From Novosphingobium sp. (GTDB lineage: Bacteria; Pseudomonadota; Alphaproteobacteria; Sphingomonadales; Sphingomonadaceae), in assembly GCF_039595395.1 (NCBI RefSeq), contig NZ_JBCNLP010000001.1, positions 1,488,001 through 1,552,000 of the forward strand: 64,000 bases of DNA, written 5' to 3'. The position numbers were made by a program, and so were the translations under genes. Positions 25,161 through 32,799 of the stretch are shown here, in pieces. The notes below the pieces were generated by a model, which was not told the origin of the DNA, searched no databases, and saw nothing but the letters and a program-made list of their open reading frames with translations. Numbering within the stretch: position 1 is the first letter of the stretch; each line of letters opens with the position of its first letter.

Positions 25161-26633
25161 ATGGGTGGACCCACCCCCAGACAGGTGAAGACCGTCAACT
25201 ATCTGGCCTATGGTGCCAATGACGTGCTGGGCGCGGGATCGATGGCGGTGATCTCCGCCTGGGTGCTGATCTTCTACACCAAATTCTGCGGCTTGAGCGC
25301 GGGCGAGGCGGCGCTGATCTTCGCCGTGGCGCGGGTGCTGGATGCCTTTGCCTCGCCCACCATCGGCCATCTGTCGGACAGCTTCGACCGCTTCTGGCTG
25401 GGGCAGAAATTCGGGCGGCGGCGCTTCTTCATTCTGGCGGCGATTCCGCTGCTGCCCTCCTTTGCGCTGATGTGGTGGCCGGGGCAGAATTTCTGGTTCT
25501 ACCTCGTCTCCTATGTGCTCTTCGAGCTGACCTATGCGCTGGAGGTGATCCCTTACGAGACGCTGGCCGCCGAAATGTCGAGCGACTTTGCCACCAAGGC
25601 CAAATTCGCGGGCATCCGCATCCTGTTCGCGCAGGGATCTGCGATTTTAGCGGGATTTCTCCCGCTGTGGCTGATCAACTGGCTGGGGCGCGACAGCCCG
25701 ATGACCTTCTTTGCCATGGGGGGGCTGTTCTCCCTGCTGTTTATGGCGGCGGCGGGATTCCTCTATGCCTTCAGTTGGGAGCGGCATCGCCCCGAAAGCG
25801 CCCGCGTGGTGACGGCCCGCCCCAGCTTGTGGAAGAACCTCACCTCTACTTTGCGCATCCGCGCCTTTCGCCTGCATCTGGGCATGTATCTGGGCGGCTA
25901 TATCAGCCAGGACATCTTCAACGCGGCCTTCACCTTCTTTGTGATCTTCGCTCTGGCGGGCAGCACGCAGACGGCCTCGGCGCTGCTGGGCACGATGTAT
26001 ATCGTGCAGCTTGTGGCGGTGCTGATGGCGATCCGCATGGCCCTGCGCGCCACACCTGCCGGAGCTTACCGGATCGCCGCGCTCAGCTTTGCTTTGGGCG
26101 TGGGCGCATTGGTGCTGCTGTGGCGCGCCGGACTGCCCGCCACCTCGGGCTGGATCTGGATTGGCATGGGGCTGGTCGGGCTGGGGCGCGGGGCGCTCAA
26201 TTACATCCCATGGGCCACTTACAACTATATGGCGGATGTCGATGAAATCGTCACGGGCCGCCGCCGCGAGGGCGCCTTTGCCGGTGTGATGACCTTTATC
26301 CGCAAGGCCACCCAAGCCGCCGCCGTCGCCTTTGTCGGCCTGCTGATGGACTGGGGCGGCTTTGCACCCAAGGCCGATGTGCAGACGCCGGGCGCCGTCC
26401 TCACCGTGGTGCTGGTGATGGCGCTGGGCACATGGGCGATGCTGGTGCTGGGGGTGGTGATCTCGCGCCGCTTCCGCCTCAGCCGCGCGACCCATGCCGT
26501 GCTGATGGAGGAAATCGAACATCTGCGCAGTGGTCATCGCGAACCGATCAGCCCGGAAAGCCGGGATATCGTCGAGGATCTCTCCGGCTGGTCCTATGAC
26601 CAGCTATGGGGCAAAAATGAGGTGAAAGTATGA
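25161..26633 (+). CDS. GPH-family sugar:cation symporter (MFS)
   Basis: A 490-residue, 12-helix transporter. The first helices read NYLAYGANDVLGAGSMAVISAWVLIFYTKFCGLS, the typical opening of glycoside-pentoside-hexuronide symporters, followed by DAFASPTIGHLSDSF (loop 2-3) with the RFGRRR-like segment KFGRRRFFILAAIPLL. Related proteins carry unsaturated digalacturonate or rhamnogalacturonan disaccharides. The start is placed at 25161 because an earlier ATG at 25098 would fall inside the inverted-repeat site at 25090-25105. The stop overlaps the acetylesterase start by four bases (ATGA), so the two are one operon. Substrate is inferred from the neighbourhood. Confidence 0.88.
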   Translation: MGGPTPRQVKTVNYLAYGANDVLGAGSMAVISAWVLIFYTKFCGLSAGEAALIFAVARVLDAFASPTIGHLSDSFDRFWLGQKFGRRRFFILAAIPLLPSFALMWWPGQNFWFYLVSYVLFELTYALEVIPYETLAAEMSSDFATKAKFAGIRILFAQGSAILAGFLPLWLINWLGRDSPMTFFAMGGLFSLLFMAAAGFLYAFSWERHRPESARVVTARPSLWKNLTSTLRIRAFRLHLGMYLGGYISQDIFNAAFTFFVIFALAGSTQTASALLGTMYIVQLVAVLMAIRMALRATPAGAYRIAALSFALGVGALVLLWRAGLPATSGWIWIGMGLVGLGRGALNYIPWATYNYMADVDEIVTGRRREGAFAGVMTFIRKATQAAAVAFVGLLMDWGGFAPKADVQTPGAVLTVVLVMALGTWAMLVLGVVISRRFRLSRATHAVLMEEIEHLRSGHREPISPESRDIVEDLSGWSYDQLWGKNEVKV

Positions 26634-27430
26634 GGATCTGGCTTGGCGCTCTGGCGCTGTTGGCAAGTACTGCGCAAGCACAAACAACACCTCAGGAGGC
26701 CGCGCCCCCGCGCATTCTGGTCGCGGGCGATTCCACGGTGCAGACCTATGATGTGGTGCATTATCCGCAAGCGGGATGGGGCCAGTTCCTCGCCTGCGGG
26801 ATGAAGCCGGGCGCCGTGGTGCTCAACCGTGCCATCGGCGGGCGCTCGACCAAGAGCTTTATCGCCGAGGGCCGCTGGGACCGCCTGATGGCCGAGATCA
26901 AGCCCGGCGACACAGTGCTGATCCAGTTCGGCCACAATGACGCCACCAAGGCCAAGCCCGAGCGCTTTGCCGACCCGGCGATGTTCCGCGACAATCTGCT
27001 GCGCATGATCTGGCAGTCACGCGGGGCCGGGGCAAACCCGGTGCTGGTGACCCCCGTCGCCCGCCGCAATTTCGACGAGGCAGGCAAGTCGAAAGCCGAT
27101 TTCGCCGACTATTCCGCCGTGATGCGCGAACTGGCCGCCAGCACCAACACGCCGCTGATCGATCTGGAAGGCGCATCCCGCAACATGATCGATCGCATGG
27201 GCCCTGAGGGTGCGCGCAAGTTCTACATGAACCTTGCCGTCGGCGCCTATCCCGCCTTCCCGCAGGGCCAGCATGACGACACCCATTTCAACGAGTTGGG
27301 CGCCCGCGCCATGGCCAATCTGGTGGCCGAGCAACTGGCTGGGCTCAGTGTTCCGGCGGCCTCTCTGGTCATGGCTCAGAGGCCGGATCTGGAGCGGAAG
27401 GCGGCTTTGGGGACTTACGCCTGTCATTAA
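26630..27430 (+). CDS. rhamnogalacturonan acetylesterase (CE12, single domain)
   Basis: A 266-residue exported SGNH esterase. Signal peptide IWLGALALLASTAQAQ; block I ILVAGDSTVQTY, block II NRAIGGRSTKSF, block III LIQFGHNDATK, and the catalytic DDTHFNELGA near the C-terminus (about residue 220). The set is diagnostic for CE12 rhamnogalacturonan acetylesterases of the YesT/RhgT group, which deacetylate rhamnogalacturonan-I fragments. It begins in an ATGA overlap with the symporter. Compared with the CE12 gene at 16276 it lacks the N-terminal accessory domain, so the two may act on polymer and oligomer respectively. Confidence 0.92.
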   Translation: MRIWLGALALLASTAQAQTTPQEAAPPRILVAGDSTVQTYDVVHYPQAGWGQFLACGMKPGAVVLNRAIGGRSTKSFIAEGRWDRLMAEIKPGDTVLIQFGHNDATKAKPERFADPAMFRDNLLRMIWQSRGAGANPVLVTPVARRNFDEAGKSKADFADYSAVMRELAASTNTPLIDLEGASRNMIDRMGPEGARKFYMNLAVGAYPAFPQGQHDDTHFNELGARAMANLVAEQLAGLSVPAASLVMAQRPDLERKAALGTYACH

Positions 27431-27444
27431 AAAGCAAGGAAAGT

Positions 27445-27465
27445 GCGAGGGTGTTACACCCTCGC
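27445..27465. repeat. REP-like palindrome, left-end type
   Basis: GCGAGGGTGTTACACCCTCGC, a 10-base stem with a single central T, followed by GCTCCCATGACGTCT. It is identical to the left end of the element at 57366-57593. It lies 14 bases past the CE12 stop with no T run, so it may assist RNA 3' end formation but is primarily a repeat-family member. Confidence 0.8.
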
Positions 27466-27518
27466 GCTCCCATGACGTCTCCCGGCGGTAAGGCAGCTTG
27501 TGCCGGAACGTTGCGTGA

Positions 27519-28532
27519 TTACTGGCTGGTCAGTGTCTTTACCATCGCGTGGATGGCGGCAATCTGCGTGCCGCTGCGTGTCTGGAAATCCAGCCCGCTA
27601 TAGCCCCACCAGTCCCAGCAGCCATTGGGGTTCACCGGCACCACATTCTTGTTCACCTGCGGATAGAGCACGATGATCCCGTTGGTGTCGGCCCATTCAT
27701 TGTAGCCCAGCTTGGCATAGACCGCATCGCCCACGCTTTCCGCGCTCTGCAGGCAGCCGTGGAACACCACATGCACCGCGCATTTCGCGCCCGCACCCCG
27801 GCAGGCGGCGGGGACATAGAGATAACCCGTCGATGCCATGCTGCTCGTCGGCCCCGCATAGGGCGTCTGATCGAAGGCGATGGGTTGGGCTGACAGCGCA
27901 TTGGCCTTGGGTTTCAGCGTGCCGTAAATATGGCCGAGGATCGCCGCGGGCTGATCGTAAAGCGCCCCTCCCACCGAGCACTCATTCACATAGGGCGCCT
28001 GATTGGTGTTGCAGCCATTGCCGAAATCCTGCGAGATAAAGGCATGCCCGGCATCGGTGGTGTTCACATAGATCAGGCTGGCGGCAGGCACCTTGAGCAT
28101 CTGATAGAAGTCGCGCACCGCATCCATCACGCTCTGCTTCACCACACTGTCGCTGGTGCCGCTGAAGAGATAGACCTTCTGTTTCGCGACATGGGCAATC
28201 GGGTCGATCTTGCCCAAAGTCTGAAAACCGATGGCCGCATTGTAGGATGCCGCGCCCAGCGGGCTGCCCTGCATGCAGGTGGTGATGCCGCCCATATTGA
28301 CATAGCTGCAATTGTAGGGGCCGCCCGCCACCACGCCCACCCCGATGGTGCTGGCGGAAAAGGCGACATCATACTGGACCGCCATAAAGGCCCCGGACGA
28401 CAGTCCCGAAATAGAGACCCGTTTCGCATCGGCACCAAGCTTGGGAAGGTCTTCACCCGCGGCGGATGCGGCGACAAGAGGAAAGGACAGGGCGATGGCA
28501 AGCAGAGATTCGATGATCCGGCGAATGCGCAT
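27519..28532 (-). CDS. extracellular PHB-depolymerase-like alpha/beta hydrolase
   Basis: A 337-residue exported protein with signal peptide SLLAIALSFPLVAASAAGED and an AGGAGC ribosome site. The lipase box is SGLSSGAFMAVQ (catalytic Ser about residue 48), followed by GVVAGGPYNCS, a Cys-rich middle, and conserved PHB-depolymerase segments HVVFHGCLQS and NPNGCWDWWGYSG near the end. This pattern is found in the periplasmic and extracellular poly(3-hydroxybutyrate) depolymerase group exemplified by Rhodospirillum rubrum PhaZ1. It would cleave short-chain polyester or related esters. It has no evident link to pectin breakdown and sits in a segment bounded by REP-like palindromes. A feruloyl-esterase-like role is a weaker alternative. 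Confidence 0.8.
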   Translation of the reverse strand: MRIRRIIESLLAIALSFPLVAASAAGEDLPKLGADAKRVSISGLSSGAFMAVQYDVAFSASTIGVGVVAGGPYNCSYVNMGGITTCMQGSPLGAASYNAAIGFQTLGKIDPIAHVAKQKVYLFSGTSDSVVKQSVMDAVRDFYQMLKVPAASLIYVNTTDAGHAFISQDFGNGCNTNQAPYVNECSVGGALYDQPAAILGHIYGTLKPKANALSAQPIAFDQTPYAGPTSSMASTGYLYVPAACRGAGAKCAVHVVFHGCLQSAESVGDAVYAKLGYNEWADTNGIIVLYPQVNKNVVPVNPNGCWDWWGYSGLDFQTRSGTQIAAIHAMVKTLTSQ

Positions 28533-28788
28533 GGTTTTGCTCCTGAAACGGACATGACGGCGTCGAGATCGGTACCTTTCGAAATCCTCTTATGTTATGC
28601 GCCTTATCGTAGCATGCGGGCATCTCGTCTCAAGTTTATTGCTTGATCGAAAGTAACGCCAAAGCGGTTATATTTAAGGATATTTTCACAAAAAATGCCT
28701 GCCAAATCAGCGGCGGCTGCGGGTTTTGCCGTAATACATGCGTGGTTTTCCGAAAGATTTGCTGTCAACCGGGCATGCCGTGACCGGC

Positions 28789-29400
28789 CTATCCCGCAGC
28801 GCGGGCGCGCTCCAGATCTTCGGCGAAATCGAACAGGTCGCCATGGTCCTGAAAACCGGTCACCCCCTCATGACGCAGCAACCAGCGCTTGCGCCACAGC
28901 CCGCCGCCATAGCCGGTGAGCGACCCATCCGCCCCGATCACCCGATGGCAGGGCACGATCACGCCCACCGGATTGGCGCCATTGGCCAGCCCCACCGCGC
29001 GCACCGCCTTGGGCCGCTCGATGGCGATCGCCTGCCGCGCATAGGTCGAGGTGCCGCCGGCGGGAATGGCGCAAAGGGCATGCCAGCATTCGAGCTGAAA
29101 CGCCGTGCCGCCCGTCCGCCAGGGGATCGTGTCAATCGCCGCCAGATCGCCCGCGAAATAGGCGTCGACCGCGCGTCGCATCGCCTCGGGCGCGGTGCCG
29201 GGGACCAGTTCGAATGCGCCGGTGAAGCGCTTCAGCAGGGCAAGCTGGCGATCGGCATAATCGGCCCAGTCGAAAGCGCGCAGATAGCCCCCGGCATCCA
29301 CCGCCAGCAAAGCGGTGCCGATGGGCGTCTCCATCCGGTCGAGGGTCAGCAGCTCGGGGCTCTGGCGGGGCACGGTCTGTCCTTTACGGCCTGGGGTCAT
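28789..29400 (-). CDS. ogt: methylated-DNA-[protein]-cysteine S-methyltransferase
   Basis: About 203 residues. The active-site motif is VIVPCHRVIG (Cys acceptor about residue 148), preceded by the helix-turn-helix region IPAGGTSTYARQAIAIERPKAVRAVGLANGANP and followed by SLTGYGGGLWRKRWLLRHEG, all diagnostic of Ogt/AGT. It repairs O6-methylguanine by irreversible transfer of the methyl group to cysteine. The start is uncertain: ATG at 29400 overlaps the upstream small gene by 17 bases; a GTG at 29415 or ATG at 29334 (METPIGTALLAV) are alternatives. No Ada regulatory domain is fused. Probably cotranscribed with the small membrane protein gene. Confidence 0.92.
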   Translation of the reverse strand: MTPGRKGQTVPRQSPELLTLDRMETPIGTALLAVDAGGYLRAFDWADYADRQLALLKRFTGAFELVPGTAPEAMRRAVDAYFAGDLAAIDTIPWRTGGTAFQLECWHALCAIPAGGTSTYARQAIAIERPKAVRAVGLANGANPVGVIVPCHRVIGADGSLTGYGGGLWRKRWLLRHEGVTGFQDHGDLFDFAEDLERARAAG

Positions 29401-29572
29401 GCAGGCCGATGACACGCACCAGCAGGATCACCGCGAGAAAGATCACCCCCCAGACCAGCGCGAGCTTGATCCGCCTGTCGAGCGAAATGCCGCGAAACCG
29501 CGTGCCGCGCGTCACCAGAAACAGCGAGCCAAGCATGGCGATGATGGCAACGATCGTATCGGCTTGGCCCAT
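29384..29572 (-). CDS. small two-helix membrane protein
   Basis: 62 residues with two hydrophobic segments (IVAIIAMLGSLFLVT and LALVWGVIFLAVILLVRVIGL) separated by a basic loop RGTRFRGISLDRRIK. The positive loop suggests both ends face the periplasm. I do not assign a function. Its stop lies inside the start region of ogt, so the two appear to be a coupled pair. Codon usage and the sensible topology support it as a real gene despite its size. Confidence 0.65.
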   Translation of the reverse strand: MGQADTIVAIIAMLGSLFLVTRGTRFRGISLDRRIKLALVWGVIFLAVILLVRVIGLHDPRP

Positions 29573-29658
29573 GGCATGTCGGCTCGCAAGGAAGGGGGCA
29601 TGAGCCGTAACGTGTGAAAGGGAAGGTGGTCAAGCGAAGGAGGTTTTGCCTCCGGCGG

Positions 29659-29693
29659 GCAAAGGGTCATCACCCTTTGCAATCCTTTTTTTT
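29659..29693 (+). terminator. terminator-like hairpin with T8 tract
   Basis: GCAAAGGGT / ACCCTTTGC, nine-base perfect stem with a CATC loop, then AATCC and eight T residues. No plus-strand gene ends just before it, so it could end read-through or an unrecognised short transcript. The GCCTCCGGCGGGCAAAGGG context is, to my knowledge, a common intergenic hairpin type in sphingomonads. Confidence 0.6.
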
Positions 29694-29760
29694 GTCTTGT
29701 GCTGGAGAGGGCTTTGGCCTGTAAAATTGTTGAAAGCCGCTTCGCGGAAAAGTCAGCAAC

Positions 29761-30177
29761 GTGATAGGCTGCCGGGAGGCATTGTCTTGGGATGTTCTGA
29801 TGTCGGCGGCAGTTTCAGCGGCGCTTATGTTCAATCTGGTCTGTTCCGGTTACGCCGACACTTTGTCCGGGGCGAAGCCTGGCCGGGCAGCTTTCGAAGC
29901 AACCATCATTCTCGATCTCAAGCACAAACAATGGTGCTTGTATGAGAAGGGGCAGGCGTGCCGGTATGTCGCCCATATCAAGCACGTTTCGCCTTATTTC
30001 ATTGTGCTCGAGAAGCAAAATGATCGCTTTAACGAGAAGGACAACAAGCGCTATCGCTTCATCAACCGGGTCAACGGATCCTATGGTTTCAAGCAGCAGA
30101 ATGCCGCTTTTTCGGCCTTCACCGGCGCCGGTTGCGCCAAACAGCCTTTTTCAGGCTTTCCCGAGCCAGTGTTCTGA
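29761..30177 (+). CDS. hypothetical secreted small protein
   Basis: Up to 138 residues. A hydrophobic segment (SAAVSAALMFNLVCSGYA) acts as a likely signal peptide if translation begins at the ATG at 29800; a GTG at 29761 gives a longer N-terminus. The mature part contains the segment ATIILDLKHKQWCLYEKGQACRYVAHIKHV with paired Cys residues, another Cys near the C-terminus (GAGCAKQ) and many aromatic and basic residues. I do not recognise a family. It is lower in GC than its neighbours, stands alone, and is followed by a REP-like palindrome. Confidence 0.5.
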   Translation: MIGCREALSWDVLMSAAVSAALMFNLVCSGYADTLSGAKPGRAAFEATIILDLKHKQWCLYEKGQACRYVAHIKHVSPYFIVLEKQNDRFNEKDNKRYRFINRVNGSYGFKQQNAAFSAFTGAGCAKQPFSGFPEPVF

Positions 30178-30216
30178 CGCCGCAAGCCGCAGCGCAACGC
30201 CGACATTCATGGGAGC

Positions 30217-30237
30217 GCGAGGGGGTAACCCCCTCGC
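30217..30237. repeat. REP-like palindrome, right-end type
   Basis: GCGAGGGGGTAACCCCCTCGC preceded by CATGGGAGC, the same as the right ends of the elements at 54780-54948 and 57366-57593. It lies between the hypothetical gene and the GH105 gene's end. With the left-end palindrome at 27445 it brackets 2.8 kb. Confidence 0.8.
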
Positions 30238-30253
30238 ACCTGCTCTTCTTTCC

Positions 30254-31357
30254 TCAAACCCGATGCAGCGCCTCGGCCAAGGCGCAAATCGCCAGCGACT
30301 GCCCATAAGGCATCGAGGTCAAAGCGATATCCTTGTAGAACTGCAGACTATCCCCCATCGCTGTGCCGAAGCTGACCTGGGTCAGCTCCCCCGCCTCGTT
30401 GATATGGTCGATCACGCCCTGCACGGCCTTTAGCCCGACAGCCTCATACGAGCCCGGCAGCAGTCCCAGACGCACCGCCTTCAGGATACCATAGGCAAAG
30501 CCCGCCGTGGCCGAGGCCTCCAGATAGGAGGTCGGGTCGTCGACCAGCGTGTGCCACAGCCCGCTTGCCTCATCCTGCGTGGCGGCCAGCGTGCGCACCT
30601 GCGCCGCCAGCGTATCGACGAGGAACGTGCGGAACGCATCGCCCTCGGGCAGGGCCAGCATCTCGATGATCTCGGGGATGGCCACCGTGATCCAGCAATT
30701 GCCGCGCGCCCACAGCGCGCGGGCGAAATTGTGCCGCCCGCCAAAGTCCCAGCCGTGGAACCACATGCCGGTCCTGGTGTCGAAGAGATACTTGATGTGC
30801 ACGAGGAACTGGCGGCGCGCCTCTTCCACATAGTCGGGCTTGTTGAGCAGCAGGCCGATGCGGGCCAGCGGCAGCACGCTCATCATCAGCGTGTCGTCCC
30901 ACAGCTCGCCGGGGTTCTCGTCATTGTAGACGATGTGTTGGAAGCCGCCATCCTCGGTCTTGGGCAGGCCGTCGGGCGCCATCAGCCAGGCGGCCCATTC
31001 CTCCAGATGCGCGCGCCATTCCGGGCGGGGATCGCGCTCGTAGAGATAGGCCAGCGTCAGGAAGGGCGAGACGGTGTTGATGTTCTTGGTGGTGCCGCGC
31101 GGAAGCTGGTCGGCGAACCACTGATGGATGATGCCCAGCGCCTTTTCATCGCCTGTCTGTTCCACATAGCGCCACATGCCGAACAGGCCGATACCATGGG
31201 TCCATTCCCAGCCGTTCCAGCCCTTGGTATCGATGATCCGCCCGTCTTCCAGCCGCAGCAGGAACTCTCCGGTCGTGTCCTCGATCGACACCAGATTGTC
31301 CATCAACCGGTCGATCAGGCCGACCAGATGGGGGCGGTTCAAACTCTCTTGCGTCAC
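30254..31357 (-). CDS. GH105 unsaturated rhamnogalacturonyl hydrolase
   Basis: A 367-residue (alpha/alpha)6-barrel enzyme with no signal peptide, hence cytoplasmic. Marks: WNGWEWTHGIGLFGMWRYVEQTGD, NTVSPFLTLAYLYE, the catalytic aspartate region ELWDDTLMMSVLPLARIGLLL (about residues 160-180), and WARGNCWITVAIPEI. These match YteR/YesR. The enzyme hydrates the double bond of delta-4,5-unsaturated galacturonyl-rhamnose made by rhamnogalacturonan lyases, releasing rhamnose and deoxy-keto uronate. The start is a GTG at 31357 with AGGAG about 13 bases upstream; the next Met is 18 codons inside. Divergent from the GDSL hydrolase gene across a promoter region with repeated GATAC-type sites. Confidence 0.92.
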   Translation of the reverse strand: MTQESLNRPHLVGLIDRLMDNLVSIEDTTGEFLLRLEDGRIIDTKGWNGWEWTHGIGLFGMWRYVEQTGDEKALGIIHQWFADQLPRGTTKNINTVSPFLTLAYLYERDPRPEWRAHLEEWAAWLMAPDGLPKTEDGGFQHIVYNDENPGELWDDTLMMSVLPLARIGLLLNKPDYVEEARRQFLVHIKYLFDTRTGMWFHGWDFGGRHNFARALWARGNCWITVAIPEIIEMLALPEGDAFRTFLVDTLAAQVRTLAATQDEASGLWHTLVDDPTSYLEASATAGFAYGILKAVRLGLLPGSYEAVGLKAVQGVIDHINEAGELTQVSFGTAMGDSLQFYKDIALTSMPYGQSLAICALAEALHRV

Positions 31358-31424
31358 GATGAGGGAAGCTCCTGGCCTGGTATGATCGATGCGCGATCCG
31401 CCGGTGGGGTTGGATCGTTATTGT

Positions 31425-31456
31425 TATATGTGATACGTTGTTGCGATATATGATAC
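31425..31456. promoter_or_regulatory. two direct repeats in the GH105/GDSL divergent promoter
   Basis: TATATGTGATAC (31425-31436) and ATATATGATAC (31446-31456) repeat about 20 bases apart, two helical turns, so a protein could bind both on one DNA face. The complement of the second, GATGTATCATATAT, nearly repeats GATGTATCAATATAT at 39045-39059 before the TonB receptor gene. Confidence 0.45.
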
Positions 31457-31558
31457 ATCGGGTTCCGTCAACATCTTGCGGGATATGCTTTGCGGGTAAA
31501 GGCCCGATGCGGCACAAGAGGCCACGCAAGTGCCCCCGCACAGGAGAGACGAAAACCC

Positions 31559-32755
31559 ATGCGCAGCATCACCACCACTCTGACAACAATGGCTCTTTTG
31601 GCTGTCGCCAATCCCGCGCTGGCCGGGACCGCGCGCAGCTGGGGCGCGGCCATGCAGGCAGTTCCCGCCGTGAACGGGGCTTCGTCGCTGCCGCCGCTGG
31701 GCGATACGACCATCCGCCAGATCATGCGCCTGTCCATTGGTGGCGACAGCCTGCGCCTCACCTTCGACAACAGCGATTCGCCGGGTCCGCTGCTGATCGA
31801 CCATATTGAGGTGGCGCAGGTCGATGCCGCCGGGCGCATCCTGCCGGGCACCAGCCAGCGCGTGACCGTGGGCGACCGCCCGGCGGTGGTGATCCCGGCC
31901 CATGCGCCGATGGTCAGCGACCCTGTGAAGATGGTGGTGGCGCCGCTGGCGCGCGTGGCGATCTCGATCCATCTGGCGGCCGGGCAGCAGCCCTGGTCCT
32001 TCCATGGCTATGCCGCCGCCAACACGCTGCTGGCCCCCGGCGACCAGACCACCGCGCCGGACATGACCAGCGTGAACGCGATGCAGCGGCGCTTTCTGGT
32101 CTCGGGCATCGATGTCACCTCGGCCCGGCCGCTGCGCAGCGTGGTGACGCTGGGCGACTCGATCACCGATGGTGTGCGCGCCACGGTGGACTCGGATCGC
32201 CGCTGGCCCGACCAGCTCGCCGGTCGGCTGCAGCAGGCGGGGATGGTTCAGGTCGGCGTGACCAATCAGGGCATCTCGGCCAACAAGGTGCTTCAGGATG
32301 GCGTGGGGATCAGCGCTCTGGCGCGGTTCGACCGCGATGTGCTGGGCGTGCCGGGCGTCAGCCATGTGATCGTGCTGGAGGGGGTCAACGATATCGGCGG
32401 CGCCTCGCGCGATAACCAGCAGGCCAGTTTCGACACGGTGGGGCTGATCAACGCCTATCGCCAGATGGTGCTGCGCGCGCATGACCATGGGGTGAAAGTG
32501 CTGCTGGCCACCATCCTGCCCTACAAGGGCGCGGGTTACTGGTCGGCCTGGGGCGAGGAGCAGCGCGCCAAGGTCAATGCCTGGATCCGCAGCCAGAAGG
32601 AGGCGGATGGCGTGGTCGATTTCGATGCGGCGGTGCGCAATCCGGCTGACCCGCAGGCCTTTGCCCCGGCCTATGACTCGGGCGACCATCTGCATCCCAA
32701 TGATGTGGGCTTTACCGCCATGGCCAAGGCCGTGCCGCTCAACCTGCTGCGTTAA
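31559..32755 (+). CDS. exported GDSL/SGNH hydrolase
   Basis: A 398-residue secreted esterase; ATG at 31559 with AGGAGAG upstream; signal peptide ITTTLTTMALLAVANPALAG. An N-terminal beta-sandwich (about residues 25-165) is followed by the SGNH domain: block I SVVTLGDSITDGV (about 195), block II NQGISANKVL, block III VLEGVNDIGG, and the catalytic Asp-His in SGDHLHPNDVGF near the C-terminus. Relatives are annotated as GDSL lipases and as esterases acting on plant polysaccharide decorations. Given the neighbours, deacetylation of pectic or hemicellulosic oligomers is likely, but the substrate cannot be read from the motifs. It converges on the PL26-like gene's end 45 bases downstream. Confidence 0.85.
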   Translation: MRSITTTLTTMALLAVANPALAGTARSWGAAMQAVPAVNGASSLPPLGDTTIRQIMRLSIGGDSLRLTFDNSDSPGPLLIDHIEVAQVDAAGRILPGTSQRVTVGDRPAVVIPAHAPMVSDPVKMVVAPLARVAISIHLAAGQQPWSFHGYAAANTLLAPGDQTTAPDMTSVNAMQRRFLVSGIDVTSARPLRSVVTLGDSITDGVRATVDSDRRWPDQLAGRLQQAGMVQVGVTNQGISANKVLQDGVGISALARFDRDVLGVPGVSHVIVLEGVNDIGGASRDNQQASFDTVGLINAYRQMVLRAHDHGVKVLLATILPYKGAGYWSAWGEEQRAKVNAWIRSQKEADGVVDFDAAVRNPADPQAFAPAYDSGDHLHPNDVGFTAMAKAVPLNLLR

Positions 32756-32799
32756 GCGTGAGGCCCTGCCGGCCAGTGCGAGGCCGACAGGGCTTGCCA

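Noticed and set aside
27445..27465. REP-like palindromes read as CRISPR repeats or as rho-independent terminators
   Set aside because: Too few, not regularly spaced, and without T tracts; internal similarity of the paired copies shows a mobile-type repeat instead.
27519..28532. The PHB-depolymerase-like gene as a pectin methylesterase or acetylesterase of the pectin set
   Set aside because: Its GLSSG box and NGCWDWWGY segment match PHB depolymerase-type hydrolases, and it lies in a segment apart from the pectin operons.
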